Assembly (NCBI GenBank): GCA_973895155.1
Contig: OZ316898.1
Coordinates: 20,522,001-20,586,000, forward strand
Origin: Marsupella aquatica
Taxonomy: Eukaryota; Marchantiophyta
Reading direction: 5' to 3'
Length of the DNA stretch: 64,000 nucleotides
Under the pieces are notes generated by a model that was given only the letters and a program-made list of their open reading frames with translations, made no database searches and had not been told where the DNA came from. A program made the translations under genes and the position numbers. Shown here piece after piece: positions 25,611 through 36,156 of this stretch (position 1 is its first letter; each line of letters starts with the position of its first letter).

Positions 25611-25654
25611 GTGTACTGTAGAGCCGAGACGGAGGGAGCGGCTCTACAGTACAC
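25611..25654. repeat. Perfect 16-bp GC-containing hairpin
   Basis: Arms GTGTACTGTAGAGCCG (25611-25626) and CGGCTCTACAGTACAC (25639-25654) are exact reverse complements with a 12-nt purine-rich loop. A perfect stem this long with mixed composition is unlikely by chance. It could be a MITE core or a folded transcript. Confidence 0.9.
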
Positions 25655-26490
25655 CTCCAGTATGTAAGAAAGATGATCTCATCGAAAACATCGTTGGTGG
25701 TCAAATCTCATTTCGCTACTGCAAAACAGCCTCTAACAATAGTGTACCGAATTTTTTTGTTTTCATATCTAGGACGAACCATGCGTCCCATGAATTCAAA
25801 GATCACTGTGGCCAAAAGAAAGCAGAAAGCAAAGAGAATAAACCCATGGGGCCAGAGAAAATAGGGCACTTCGGAACAAACCGCGGGCCTGAGTAGTGGG
25901 TTCAGGGTTAGTTTTGATCAGGTTATGGGACCTAGTTATCAATTAAAAATTTGTGGGGAAACAACATTGAACTGCTCCATAAGGCAAAGGTTACAGCCTC
26001 ATAGCACAATTATATCATTTTTTGTTCCCTCTCGGTTAGCTGCAACCCTGAATGCAGCAGTCACTACCACAACCGGCCCAAAAGCCCATGCTAGCTCATG
26101 TGCCATCAATTGTAGTTTTAGGGATGACTAGATTTGATGATCTGGGGATTTGCGCCTGAACTTACCAGAAAAAGGTTAAGGTCATTGGAGTTGAGCCTGC
26201 AAGCTTTCCTTATTGGAGTTGAACTTTGGCTCCCACAACTTTTATAGGAGTTCCCATAACCCCTGAATTACTGGAAAATGTTTTTTAGACAGGAATATAG
26301 CCCGGGTGCATTAGAGCATCTCCAACCTTCCTAGGTTTGGGTGGTCTCTTATCTTAATCTATTTCATTCACTCTAATAGCATTCATGGCCAACTGAAACT
26401 CAGCCCAACTGGATAATTTTCCTAAAACAGTACCATTGTACAGGTAGATTAAAATTTTGAGAACCCAACAACGAACCTGTACCTGTGCGT

Positions 26491-27115
26491 TGCACAAAAG
26501 ATGTCGAGGTGAAAAAAGATGTCGATGAGAGAAAGAGATGTCGAGGTGAGGAAAAGAAGTCGAGGTGAGAAACAGATGTCAAGGAGAGAAAAGATGGCAA
26601 GGTAAGGAAGAGATGTAAAGATGAGAAAAACATGTCAAGGGTGAAGGAAGATGGTGTGGTGAGATAAATATATAAAGGTGAGAAAAAGGTAACATGTCAA
26701 GGTGAGAAAAGATGTTGAGGTGAGAAGATGTTGAGGTGAGAAAAGCACTAGCCTGACTACCCGTTCCTTGAACGTAAATAGAATTGAAAGCAAAAATAAA
26801 TAAATAAATCTATACTCTTCCGTTATCTTTGCATACCTATTTTTTGGTGCACCTTTTACATTTGTCTTTTTCAGAGTCATTATACATTTTGTCCTTATTT
26901 GAGTTACGGTCTAGAGGCTTCAATCTAGACTGTAGCCCTTAAAAGTAGCTTCTGTGCTATTATATAGTAAAATGTAGAGGGTGAAGGAAAGATGTTGTCT
27001 TGAGATAAAGATGTCAACTGAAGGTGAGAAAAGATATCGAGGTGAGAAAAGACATCAAGGTGAGGGAAAAGATGTCAAGCCAGGTGAGAAAATATGTGAG
27101 GAGAAAAAAATGTCA
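26491..27115. repeat. GATGTCGAGGTGAGAAA minisatellite, two blocks
   Basis: Degenerate units of about 17-20 bp (core AGATGTCGAGGTGAGAAA) fill about 26500-26745 and reappear at 26981-27115. The 230 bp between them is AT-rich and unrelated. Variants change GTCGAGG to GTCAAGG or GTTGAGG. Open frames across the array are too irregular to be a gene. Confidence 0.85.
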
Positions 27116-29069
27116 AAGGTTTTATTTATACTCAAGGTTTTTCAAAAAATTGAAGTAATATCCAATTCATTAAATTTTAATTAATTGCATTAATCTCAGT
27201 CAGGTTTGGGCAGGCTCCAGGCAGCTTAGGCAGAGGCAGCTGAGATTAAAAGGGGTATGGATGGATCTGACGGTGTCACAAACAATTTTTTAATGAAGGG
27301 CTAAGATTGGTTCCCACTTTTTCTTGAGTTTATAAAAGGACTATTTCTGGTGGGATAGGGTATTATAGTGGTAGATCTCTTTCCCCCTCCACTTTTTAAT
27401 CTTTAGTGCCCTCCCCCACACCCTCTTGCCCACCCTTTATTGTTGCCACCCTCTCCTCCTGCTCACCACATGCTACATGAAGCCTCAAGGAGGGCACATC
27501 AAGGAGGGAGGAGGCACAGATGGGGAGCCCAGGTGTACATGGCATTGCTGCAGCCGTGTTTATAGCAAAAAATGTGTCATTATTCTGGGCAAGTTTTATT
27601 GCGGAAATCTTGGCAGAAGGTGTTGTCATTTTGGTCAGGATGTTGTGATGGAAGTGTTGTAAGTTGTTTGGACCAGGTTGTTATTGAAGAATTATTGACA
27701 TTTTGACCAGGTTATTATTGCAAAAGTGTTGATATTTCAGCTAGGTTGTCGTGTGGCCAGGTTGCTATTGCAAAAGGAATGAAGGTTTTGAAGAAACAAT
27801 GATCAATGAAGATTTTTGAGAGGAGAACGGGGAATCTAATGGGAATAGCCAAAGAACAAGAAAATTGGGATGGCAAGGGTAAAAAAAGAAACACAGTTGG
27901 TAGAAACAAAGCTAAAGAAGGGCAAGATTGGGACCCAAATAAAAGTCCAAACATGGGAGAAAAACCTAGATTAAAAAGGGTAGGGCCCCACAAAAATGAC
28001 CATTATAACACTGAGTATAACACCCCCCCTCCAAACAAGAAAGATCTTGATAAAGAAATCTCTAGGATTAACATGAAAGAATTAAAAAAATCTCGAGGGG
28101 GTCACTTCCATGGAAGTGGCACGTCACGTGCAACGAAGTATAGGCCCATTTAAATGGGTGTGACAAAAGACTTCAAAATTTTAGTGGAAGAACACATAGG
28201 GCATGTTTTATTGATTGGTCGACTTTAAAGAACACATAGGCCTATTTAATTGTAAAAACACTTTATTAAAATTTTTTAGGGGTTTTTTTAGTAAAAATGA
28301 CAAAATATAAAGAAAGAAAGGGTTTTGCACAAAAATATTTCTCACTTATAAGTTAGGGGGGTCAAACCCTAAAATGTCGCACGTGATGTATGATCCTCCA
28401 TATAGTGACCCCCCAGAAAGAAATGGTCCCCTTTCAATCCATGAAAATTCCCCAAGTCATGCGGGAAGTCACGTCTCCCCAAACAGCCACCTTCAATCCA
28501 AAACTCGTGAATCAATGTGCTCCTTCCTTCCCTATTTAATGTGGCATGCCTCTATACATACCCCTGTTATTTGCAGATATGACGTGGGCCCATTTGGTGC
28601 CCCTTGACTTTCCATACCTATTTCACTTCATATTGTCATTGTCATGCCTGGCAAGCCAACGTCAATTCTTAAAATGCCTCAGGGTTTGAGTCTTGGCTGG
28701 GCACATGCAACACTTCTCCCAAGGCCTTCCTTACTACCTTTTGCTAGATCTAATGGTTCAGAATATATATATTTTGATTTAGATCCTGTGGCTATATTGA
28801 GTCCCTGCTTTTTCTGTTTTCATGTAGGGACCATGAGAGTGGAAAGGCGGGATAGCATATTATAGTTGTAGATGCTTGAATGAATGACAATACACGGACA
28901 GAGTGACGCATCAGCCTCCAACCATCAATGGGGGATCTATGGACCATGGTGGGACATGGCATGTTGCAATAGAGACGATGGTCCAGTTGCCAACTTGTTG
29001 GCTGCGCAGTGGGTCCATTCTAGTTGAAACCAAGAGAAGGTTGTCTACATTGTGGGACCTTCTTAAATT
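27116..29069. other. Repeat-derived region before the DNMT-bearing element
   Basis: No gene is recognised. Imperfect repeats of ACCAGGTTGTTATTG-like units occupy about 27630-27780. A 115-codon Lys-rich open frame (27806-28153) has no family I can name and begins at a non-ATG-rich, repeat-derived stretch. The last few hundred bases may be the degraded upstream part of the retroelement that becomes recognisable at about 29.07 kb. Confidence 0.45.
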
Positions 29070-29489
29070 ATGGTGCATTGGCCGCAGAAGGCCCGGCAGA
29101 AGGTGTATTGGCCGGAATGTGTATTATTGGATTTAGGAGCACAAGTGTTGATGTTCTGGAAGGCTGCATTTGCAGAATTGAGTCTGAAGGGTTTGGATGA
29201 GGAGAAGTGTCCATCTTTGATTCAGACTTCTGTAGACAACTACAGAACAGGCTTTCTAACTTGTGTTCCATTGGTGCTTACCTTGGTACCTGGATATTAG
29301 AGTGATGAATCACAATTGTAGGTTTATGACTCGGTGACCAGAGTGAAGCCATATGAAGTGTTGCTGGGTAGTACTCTGTTGGATCCAATAGGTTTTACCT
29401 TGGACTACAGGAGTGAGAAAGTTGCCTTTTGTCCTTGTTACCTTTCTGGTGATGGATGTGTTAGTAGGTACCAGCTCTTGACCAAGTGA
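29070..29489 (+). mobile_element. Degenerate retroelement aspartic-protease-like region
   Basis: One frame (codons aligned to 29070) reads CVLLDLGAQVLMFWKAA, then after two in-frame stops (29298-29300 and about 29319) YEVLLGSTLLDPIGFTLDYR and YLSGDG. This pattern, an LLD-x-GAQ start about 80 codons before a YEVLLGS.LL.P.GF block, is that of retropepsin-like domains of plant and algal LTR elements, though the catalytic DSG/DTG reads DLG here. It lies directly upstream of the methyltransferase fragment, in the same orientation. No reverse transcriptase or integrase of this element was found nearby. Confidence 0.6.
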
Positions 29490-29707
29490 TGGAGTTGCTA
29501 TCTATGCAACATTTTTCTGTGGTGTTGGATGTCACATGGCTTGGGGATTGGAGGGAAATGCGTGGGGATTGGAGGGCAATGCTTGTGCAAGTGAGATTCC
29601 GTTGGAGGAGTATCCCATAGTGAATCATGGCATTATGTGTGCTCTCATAGCTGAGCCGCCTGAGGAGAATACCGGCAGTGTTATTTGTATGACACCTTTG
29701 GATGCCA

Positions 29708-29820
29708 CACCTACTGTGTACCAAGGAGGGCATTTGGGTGCTGGACTTGTTTGGAGGCAAACACCCACTGTGTGATAGATACCCAAGGAGGGCATTTGGG
29801 TGCTGGATTTCTTTGGAGGT
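29708..29820. repeat. Short tandem duplication across methyltransferase motif I
   Basis: CCAAGGAGGGCATTTGGGTG occurs at 29721 and 29783, each followed by CTGGA and a TTTGGAGG block. The upstream words CACCTACTGTGTA (29708) and CACCCACTGTGTG (29762) are also paired. The unit is about 54 bp, with 8 extra bases in the second copy. As a result the FGG-encoding motif I appears twice. Confidence 0.85.
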
Positions 29821-30241
29821 ATTAGTATTGGATTGGCTGCAAACCTGCAAATTGGCATTAGGGTGTACAAGTACTTATTTGTTGAACGGGATGATGCTTC
29901 TAGGAGAGGTCTCTATTGCCATGCTGCACAGCTCAGGTAGAGAATTGCTGCCCATGTCTATGGTCCACATATTGGTGCTAGGAGATATCTTGTTGTTGGG
30001 GGCACATGATTTGGATTGGGTTAGTAAGATCTATTTAGTGATTGCTAGATGGCCATGTCAAGGCCACTCCATGGTAGGTACCATAGGTAGGTTGACAGAC
30101 AATTGGTCTGAGGTTATTGGTGTGATAGAGTGTTTGCATGAACATCAGTTTCATTCTCCTATGTACATTCTGGAGAATGTGGCCTTGTTGGGTGATTCTC
30201 GCTCTAGAATAGTGGCGACTTTGCATAGTGTTGGGGGTTAG
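29790..30241 (+). pseudogene. Retroelement-borne C5 cytosine DNA methyltransferase domain, frameshifted
   Basis: Two frames together cover the N-terminal half of a C5 methyltransferase catalytic domain. Frame 1 (about 29797-29936) gives the AdoMet-binding motif I region, VLDFFGGISIGLAANLQIG then YLFVERDDASRRG. It ends at a TAG near 29937, where a one-base shift moves homology to frame 2: LLPMSMVH, then LLGAHDLDWV, then motif IV ARWPCQGHSMVG (catalytic Cys codon 30056-30058), and motif VI YILENVALLGDSRS (ENV at 30173-30181). The catalytic Cys and the ENV Glu are retained. Motifs VIII-X are not clear. The sequence resembles DNMT domains found inside retrotransposons rather than host MET1, CMT or DRM enzymes. 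The frameshift and the duplication just upstream say it is inactive. Confidence 0.75.
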
Positions 30242-32640
30242 GCTTGCTAGCTATGTTCTGTTCAGGGTCCATGGTTGTAACCCCAGTGGGCTCACTGCCC
30301 AGGGGGATTACAATGCAAACTAAGCACCTCTAGGCCATGTGTTACCATCACTATGTAGAATAATTATGCTCCATCACTCCACCACATTGTTGAACAGTAG
30401 TATATATCACAGCGCCAAGAACAAAAAAAATGCCAAACCAAGAGATAGGATCACCAATGAAGGGGAGAACACGTTCAAGAGGAAATCCACAAAGACCAAA
30501 GAGTCCAAAAGGCCACAAGTCCTCTACAACAGCAAAGTAACTAGTAAGCCCAACTGAACTAAAAACATGCAGGGTCTGGAGTAAGTTGGGGACTGGGCTG
30601 GGCCATGCTGGAAGGCTTTGTCAATGTCCCATTTATCCATTGAGGCTCATGAGATGTGTCTCCTTGGTGGTCAAAATATCACTAGATTCTAACTCTCTTA
30701 AAAGTCTTGGCCACTCTTGGCTAAACTCACTAGGTTTCTTGTCTTCCATGAGCCAGTTTCCCACCTAGACACATTCTCCATTACCCAGAATCTGGCTGTT
30801 ATTCTAAATCTAGGGAATTTGGACAGTCAGAAATCAGTCTAGAAAATGTAGAATAGGAATATTCTTAGAAAATTCTCCTTCAGACACATCCTGCCAAAAA
30901 AGTAAAAAACCTTGAAAATTACACTGCCAATGAGGGTTGCTAGTTGTAAGGGTATAATTGCCAGCTTGCAAACAGGAATATAACTTCACTAGCAAACTTA
31001 GTCCTTTGCTAGCCAAAACTAGGTTTTTAGTATCTCAAATTTTGTGTCATTTTTCATGAATCCCAATTTTTGGACTTCTCTTTTGGATAGCAAATTCACT
31101 AGCCCTAGAGTCTTAGAATCAACCACTACATGAATCATGCCACAAATTTTAGTATATATCTGGCGCCGGAGACATTTCTGCCTCGAAAGACTGGGTTTGA
31201 AGCCTTGGGGGGACACTTAGTACCAAATGCTTGGCAATCCTGTGTGGAAATGATTTATGATTTTGTGCTTAACTTGGTGAACGAACACAATCTCTCCAAT
31301 GGTCTGTTTACAAACTTGAAAAAAGAGGGAACAAGATGAGGGGATATCTTTCCTTCTATAATAGGGTACAAGGTATATGTGCCAACTATACTATACTATA
31401 CTCTAGTACATAGGGTACTTTTTGGCATGCACTAGTACACGGAAGTACAATGGATATGAGAGATTTCTGGTTTTAGGCTGTGAAGGAATGCAATTTTTAA
31501 CTTTTTGGGTTAATTATATTCTTCCCTCTGACCATGTCTCTTTCCTCTTTATAATCATGTTGGAGGAAGGAACGGGGAATGGGGGAAGGGGGGAGAGGGA
31601 GAGTGAGAGAGGACAGACAGGGATGGGGCAGGGGAGAAAAAATGGAAAAAAATGAAACAAAGAAAAATATTCTCCCTCAATGTAGCACCGTGCGATTGCA
31701 TCTGGACCCTGCACTGCCCCGGCCTTTGTTGCCTGTCTTACGCTCCCCCTGCCCTCCTCAACAACATCATTTTTGCAAGAACAATATTCACAAAAATGAC
31801 AACAGTTTTACAAAAACAACCACCCAATTGAAGTAATGATACTTCTACAATCATTTCTGCAATCACAATGCAACATAGACACAACCGGAACAACTACATT
31901 CATTTGTTTCAATATCTCAACTGCATTTCTTTGCCTACATGCGAACAACAACATGGATGGAATGACAATCATCCAACTTAGGGTGGCTTTCCAAGACATT
32001 GGAAGCAGTTTACACAATGTTTTTGTCTTCAAGATCTGATCAGGGCCATCTGTTGAGGAGCTACTATTCACTGTTTTGTCCTAGATTTTAGATCACCTCT
32101 GTTGGAGGTCCCTTCTTCTGGCCCCTTGGTCCTTCCTATTTGAAGTCATTTGCATTAAAAGGGGATACACAAGTCCTTCATATGATTTTCTCTTGTCAGA
32201 GCTAGAAAGACTTTAGCCAAAGAACTAGTGACATTAAGGTGGAGTGAGTCCTTAATGTGTCTTTTTGCAAATAATCTAGCAAATTGATCTAGCACCACTA
32301 GCTGCACTTTGCTTTACAAGACCTTGGGGCCATAAAAGGATTCCAAAAATGCTTTTATCTGGGACACTATATTTAGTGTGTGAAATGTCTCTCCAGTTTG
32401 CTTTGGTGAGAAAATCTCCCAAATGCTCCCAACCTCTTGTGAAGTCATCCTTAGTCATCCTTAGGGTATTACCAACCTCTTGTAAAGTCATTCTTAGGGT
32501 ACTAAGCTAATGCACAATCAATACAAAAGTCAGCTAAAATCAAAAGCCAAAAAGAACCAATGGTGTGATTCACTAGCAATAACCTTCCTCCCTAGTGCTT
32601 TTTTGAACCCTCCTAGTTTGTAATTTGTAATAATAATAAT
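30242..32640. other. Repeat-derived region after the methyltransferase fragment
   Basis: The first 200 bp may be the eroded C-terminal part of the methyltransferase domain, but I cannot defend an alignment. The rest has only short open frames, a purine-rich tract (about 31560-31660) and a small duplication of CCAACCTCTTGT.AAGTCAT near 32425 and 32470. No gene is supported. Confidence 0.45.
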
Positions 32641-32778
32641 TGCCCAGAGAGGCATGGCTGTACGGTAACTCACTTGAATGAAGACTGATAGGTCATGGGT
32701 TCAACTCTTGTGACCCACTATTCCATTTCCGTGGGGTTTCACAGAATTCGCCTTTAAAACAATAAAAAGAATAATAAG
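32641..32778 (+). mobile_element. tRNA-derived SINE, copy 1
   Basis: A tRNA-like head carries an A-box-like GTACGGTAACTCACTTG (about 32660-32676) and a B-box GGGTTCAACTC (32698-32708). A tail follows with CGTGGGGTTTCACA and CCTTTAAAAC and ends A-rich. The same head, spacing and tail recur at 55496-55667, where a target-site duplication proves retroposition. It lies just upstream of the F-box/WD40 gene's presumed promoter. Confidence 0.75.
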
Positions 32779-34245
32779 GTCGTCTCGTGTAGTCTCGTGT
32801 GGGTGTGGCGGGGTGTTGTACTGTCGGTGTTGCTGCGAAGCAATCGGTCGATTCTCTTCAGGCTGCATCGAGCCAACAAGCCCCATGCGCCTTACAGTTC
32901 CCAGAATGCGTCCCGTACTTCCCTCGTAACATATTGAGCAAAGGTCTTTCTTTCTTTGGTACTGCGGAGCGTGCGTTTACCTCGGCTTTCCCCAGATCGC
33001 CGATCTGCGAGAACGTTGCGCGTTAGGGCAGGATTTCGTAGAGGGGGAGTGCTAGAGGCTGGGCGAGTTCGAGAAAGGGATCGGTACATTTTACCTTTAA
33101 CGTCTGTGATCGAGGGATAGGTTGCTTGACAGATTTATGGGTTGATCGATCGGTCGATTATCTCGAGGTATCTCCTGTCGGTCGAGATTCTTGCCGTTCG
33201 TGTCCCTGCTGTACGTCGTGGTTCGTCGTGTGAGGGGGGACGAATTTAGAGGAACGGACGCCATTCTCGTTCCAATGATGGCGCTGTCCTCCTTTCTCTT
33301 GTTCTGTGTCCGTCGTTGAGCCCTCTATCTGTTGGTTCCCGTGTCCTTTCTGCTTATTTTCCTTCCCGCCCTTCTCGTTCAGTGTTATCGAGGATTTTGA
33401 TAGTTATGTTGCGAGGGTTTTATACTCCCTTAACTATTTCTGAATTGGTTCTCTAGCGTTCCCGTCTTTGCTTGTCAGGGCTTGTGCTACAGTTTTTCTA
33501 GATTGCGATCCATATTTTGGATGAAGCAGGTAGCTTGCTAGCCCTAGTTTTCTCTCTTATCGGGGATAGGTCATTTTTCTGGAAGAATTCTTTCTGTGTT
33601 GTATCCACCGTATCTGTTTGGGAATGTGCTTCAGAAGTTCTTCGGGTCGGAAGTGCTGATAGGCTCTATTCAGACAAACCTGATGATTGATAGTTTCTCT
33701 TGAGCTTTAGAATTTTTCACTGGTGGAGGGGTGTGTCGTGTGTCCTTGTGGCACTGCCAACGATCCCATCATTCTTTTGTGAGCGGTTCTCTTGCGCGCA
33801 TGCGCAAGGTCGAGGACTTACCGGAGTTCGAATTGGCAATGTTGTTAGGAATACTTGTACTCTTTACTCTTTCTTCTGCTTCGGAGTACTACCTCTGAGG
33901 TTTCTTTTGCGACTCTGTGGTTGGATTCCTCTCGACAAGGCAGGAGATCTAAATTCGAATTTGGAAGGCCCGCGAGGAGGAGCTTACATTTTACTCAAAG
34001 TACTATTGTCATTATTGTATCGTCAACCAATTTGGTTGGGCGTATCCTCTTCTTAGAAGATTGTCTCTCAGAAATTTGCCTTCCGGATAGAAAATCTCCG
34101 ACAAGTTTGCAAAAGAAAGGACAAGTTCTGTTATTACTTTAAGAGCTGTTGTTTAATCTGAGGGTCGGCATCCAATTAAGGCATCCAGGCACTTGAGGTT
34201 ATATTTTAAAATTGACAGAGGCAAGAGTTGCAGGCCACCTAGCTT
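32779..34245 (+). promoter_or_regulatory. Promoter and long 5' leader of the F-box/WD40 gene
   Basis: The stretch has mixed composition with CG-rich pieces near 32.9-33.3 kb, as expected of a plant gene start. TTGCAG at about 34228-34233, a few bases before the ATG, is a plausible 3' splice site for a 5' UTR intron whose donor I cannot place (candidates near 33081 and 33165). A leader intron is inference; RNA evidence would decide. The short open frames here look like chance. Confidence 0.35.
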
Positions 34246-36156
34246 ATGGACTTGGGATCTCATGAGGCATGGAAAGGTGCAGATGGTGCAGCTGATGCTG
34301 CCTGGAACGATACTGGATCGTCCCCTTCCCCATCTACCAAATTCGCTACGGTAATCTCCGCAGGCAGTCCGTTGATTCGTGGCTCCGGTTCAAGGCAGGC
34401 CAAAGGTGGTAATAACTCAGGTAGCAGCAGTTCTCGAGGGAGTTCACAGACCAAAGGCGGGCCTCCCTCCCTCCCTCCAACGTCCCAAGATGGTACAATG
34501 GGATGCGTCCTGTTAGAGGTTCCTCCTGCCCTGATTCTTGAAATCTTCACCTATCTGGATGCTCGCGAGCTGTGTATTGTAGCTTGTGTGTGTTCTCTGT
34601 TCCGTCGTCTCGCCTCTGATAGCCATGGCTGGAAGGACTTTTATTGCGACCGCTGGGGTCTCCCAGCCTCGTCCGGCAGCAAAGAATCATCCTTGGCCAT
34701 TCTGGGAAGGCACTGGAAGGAGCTTTATGTGGCAAAGGAGGTACGAAGTAAGTCAATGATGTTAAGATTCAGCATGGACATGCTCCACGGTCACACAGAC
34801 AAAGTTAGGGCTGTGCGGCTGCTCCCAGCAGCCAACCTGATTTGCACTGGAGGCTATGATAAAACTGTTCGTCTCTGGAATCTCGAGGAGGGACTCCCCG
34901 TCGCAATGTCGAGGTCCTTGGGGGATACCATTCGTGCCATTGCTGTAGACATGACCATGCTGGTTGTAGCAGGCTCTGATTCTGTGTTACGAGTGTGGCG
35001 TGCAAGCCCTGGGTGCCCACATTTGTTTGACGTGGGTGGGTTGTGGAATCCCATTCCCGGTAGGGGGCCTGAAACTGCGCTGTTGTATGGGCACACCGGC
35101 CCTGTCACCTGCCTTGGCCTGGATGAACTCAACATCTACAGTGGCTCCTGGGATATGTCCATCAAGGTTTGGAGTCGCACCACGTTGAAGTGCTCTCGCA
35201 ACTTGAGGCACATGGATTGGGTTTGGTCCCTCGTGGTCCGTCGGGGACGAGTGTTGAGCACTGCGGGGAGTGATGTATATACTTGGGATGCAGAGACAGG
35301 CAAGCAGGTGAGAGTTCGCACGGGTGTACACTCAGGCCAAGCTTATGCTGTGGAGGGAACGAGGTCAGGTCACATTGTGTTCACCGGTGGTGAGGACGGA
35401 GGAGTCAGAATGTTCGATGACCGAATCTCGAGAAGGAAATCCTCTCTGGCAGACCTGGGCGAGGATAGTGGTGCTGCTGGGCTTGCTGGCTTGAGAGAAG
35501 CTGTTGCGTCTTGGAATCCTCACAGCTCTGCTGTCTACTCCTTGGCCTTCGACGATCCATGGCTTGTTTCAGCTTCCGGAGATGGTTCTCTTGCCATGAT
35601 GGATGTGCGACAAATCATGAAGCGGGCCAGTGGTGCCTCGAAGCCTTCTGTAGGGGGAAATTCTAAGTGGCGTCGTTCCGGTCAGTATCTGGTGTCCAAG
35701 GAAGGTGAGACGGCTCAAAGGAGGCTTGCCGGCTTTCACCACAGCGCTTATAGCGTAGATTTGGGAGCTGATCGTGTTGTCAGTGGCGGAGAGGAAAAGA
35801 TTGTCCGCATTTGGGACTTCTCACAAGCCTTAGAAATAGAGAGAAGGGTGCAGGCTTCGAAGAGTAGCCAAATTGAACACCGAGTCAGGAGAAAGCAGCA
35901 GTACCTGGCTGTGGACGCGAAGGGGAAGGATACTGATGATTGTCTGACTGACGAAGAAATAGATCTAGGTGGGGACACAGCTTTCCGCAAGCCTGCCGGG
36001 AGGGGCCGTACAGTGAAAAACAAAGGCCCAAAAGATGTTAACAATTTGACTCTACAAAAGGGAACGAGGGGGAAGAGTCCAATGCATACAGGGCCAGTTC
36101 GTGAATTCATGAGGACTAGAGCAAGGTATGTGGACTCTGTATCCGTGCCTTCTTGA
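34246..36156 (+). CDS. F-box/WD40-repeat protein (FBX2-like)
   Basis: One intact exon of 636 codons. After a Ser/Gly-rich N terminus, an F-box covers about residues 88-132 (LEVPPALILEIFTYLDAREL, then VACVCSLFRRLA). A WD40 propeller follows from about 178 to 527: LHGHTDKVRAV, GGYDKTVRLW, AGSDSVLRVW, LYGHTGPVTCL, SGSWDMSIKVW, GGEDGGVRMFD, PHSSAVYSLAF and SGGEEKIVRIWD. The basic C-terminal 100 residues have no domain I know. Such proteins link SKP1 to substrates bound by the propeller in SCF ubiquitin ligases. The layout is like Arabidopsis FBX2, linked to phosphate-starvation responses, but orthology is a guess. AG-GTATGT at 36126 could be a splice donor replacing the last ten codons. Confidence 0.9.
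   Translation: MDLGSHEAWKGADGAADAAWNDTGSSPSPSTKFATVISAGSPLIRGSGSRQAKGGNNSGSSSSRGSSQTKGGPPSLPPTSQDGTMGCVLLEVPPALILEIFTYLDARELCIVACVCSLFRRLASDSHGWKDFYCDRWGLPASSGSKESSLAILGRHWKELYVAKEVRSKSMMLRFSMDMLHGHTDKVRAVRLLPAANLICTGGYDKTVRLWNLEEGLPVAMSRSLGDTIRAIAVDMTMLVVAGSDSVLRVWRASPGCPHLFDVGGLWNPIPGRGPETALLYGHTGPVTCLGLDELNIYSGSWDMSIKVWSRTTLKCSRNLRHMDWVWSLVVRRGRVLSTAGSDVYTWDAETGKQVRVRTGVHSGQAYAVEGTRSGHIVFTGGEDGGVRMFDDRISRRKSSLADLGEDSGAAGLAGLREAVASWNPHSSAVYSLAFDDPWLVSASGDGSLAMMDVRQIMKRASGASKPSVGGNSKWRRSGQYLVSKEGETAQRRLAGFHHSAYSVDLGADRVVSGGEEKIVRIWDFSQALEIERRVQASKSSQIEHRVRRKQQYLAVDAKGKDTDDCLTDEEIDLGGDTAFRKPAGRGRTVKNKGPKDVNNLTLQKGTRGKSPMHTGPVREFMRTRARYVDSVSVPS

Larger units (their letters stand above)
24562..26490. 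other. 3' flank of the NAD+ carrier gene
   Basis: No open frame resembles a protein. The first several hundred bases probably hold the 3' UTR. Two perfect hairpins at 25487-25654 are listed separately. The remainder is unremarkable. Confidence 0.55.

Noticed and set aside
27806-28153. 115-codon Lys-rich open frame
   Set aside because: It matches no known family, sits among repeats, and has a low-complexity residue mix. It is probably chance or old gag.
31150-31200. TGGCGCCGGAGAC resembling a retroviral primer-binding site, followed by GGGTTTGAAGCC resembling a tRNA B-box
   Set aside because: Only the first eight or nine bases fit a plant tRNA 3' end and no LTR end (CA) precedes it. The B-box-like word has no paired A-box.
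31130-31339. 69-codon open frame with NEHNLSNGLF
   Set aside because: Too short and unsupported; no neighbouring exons found.
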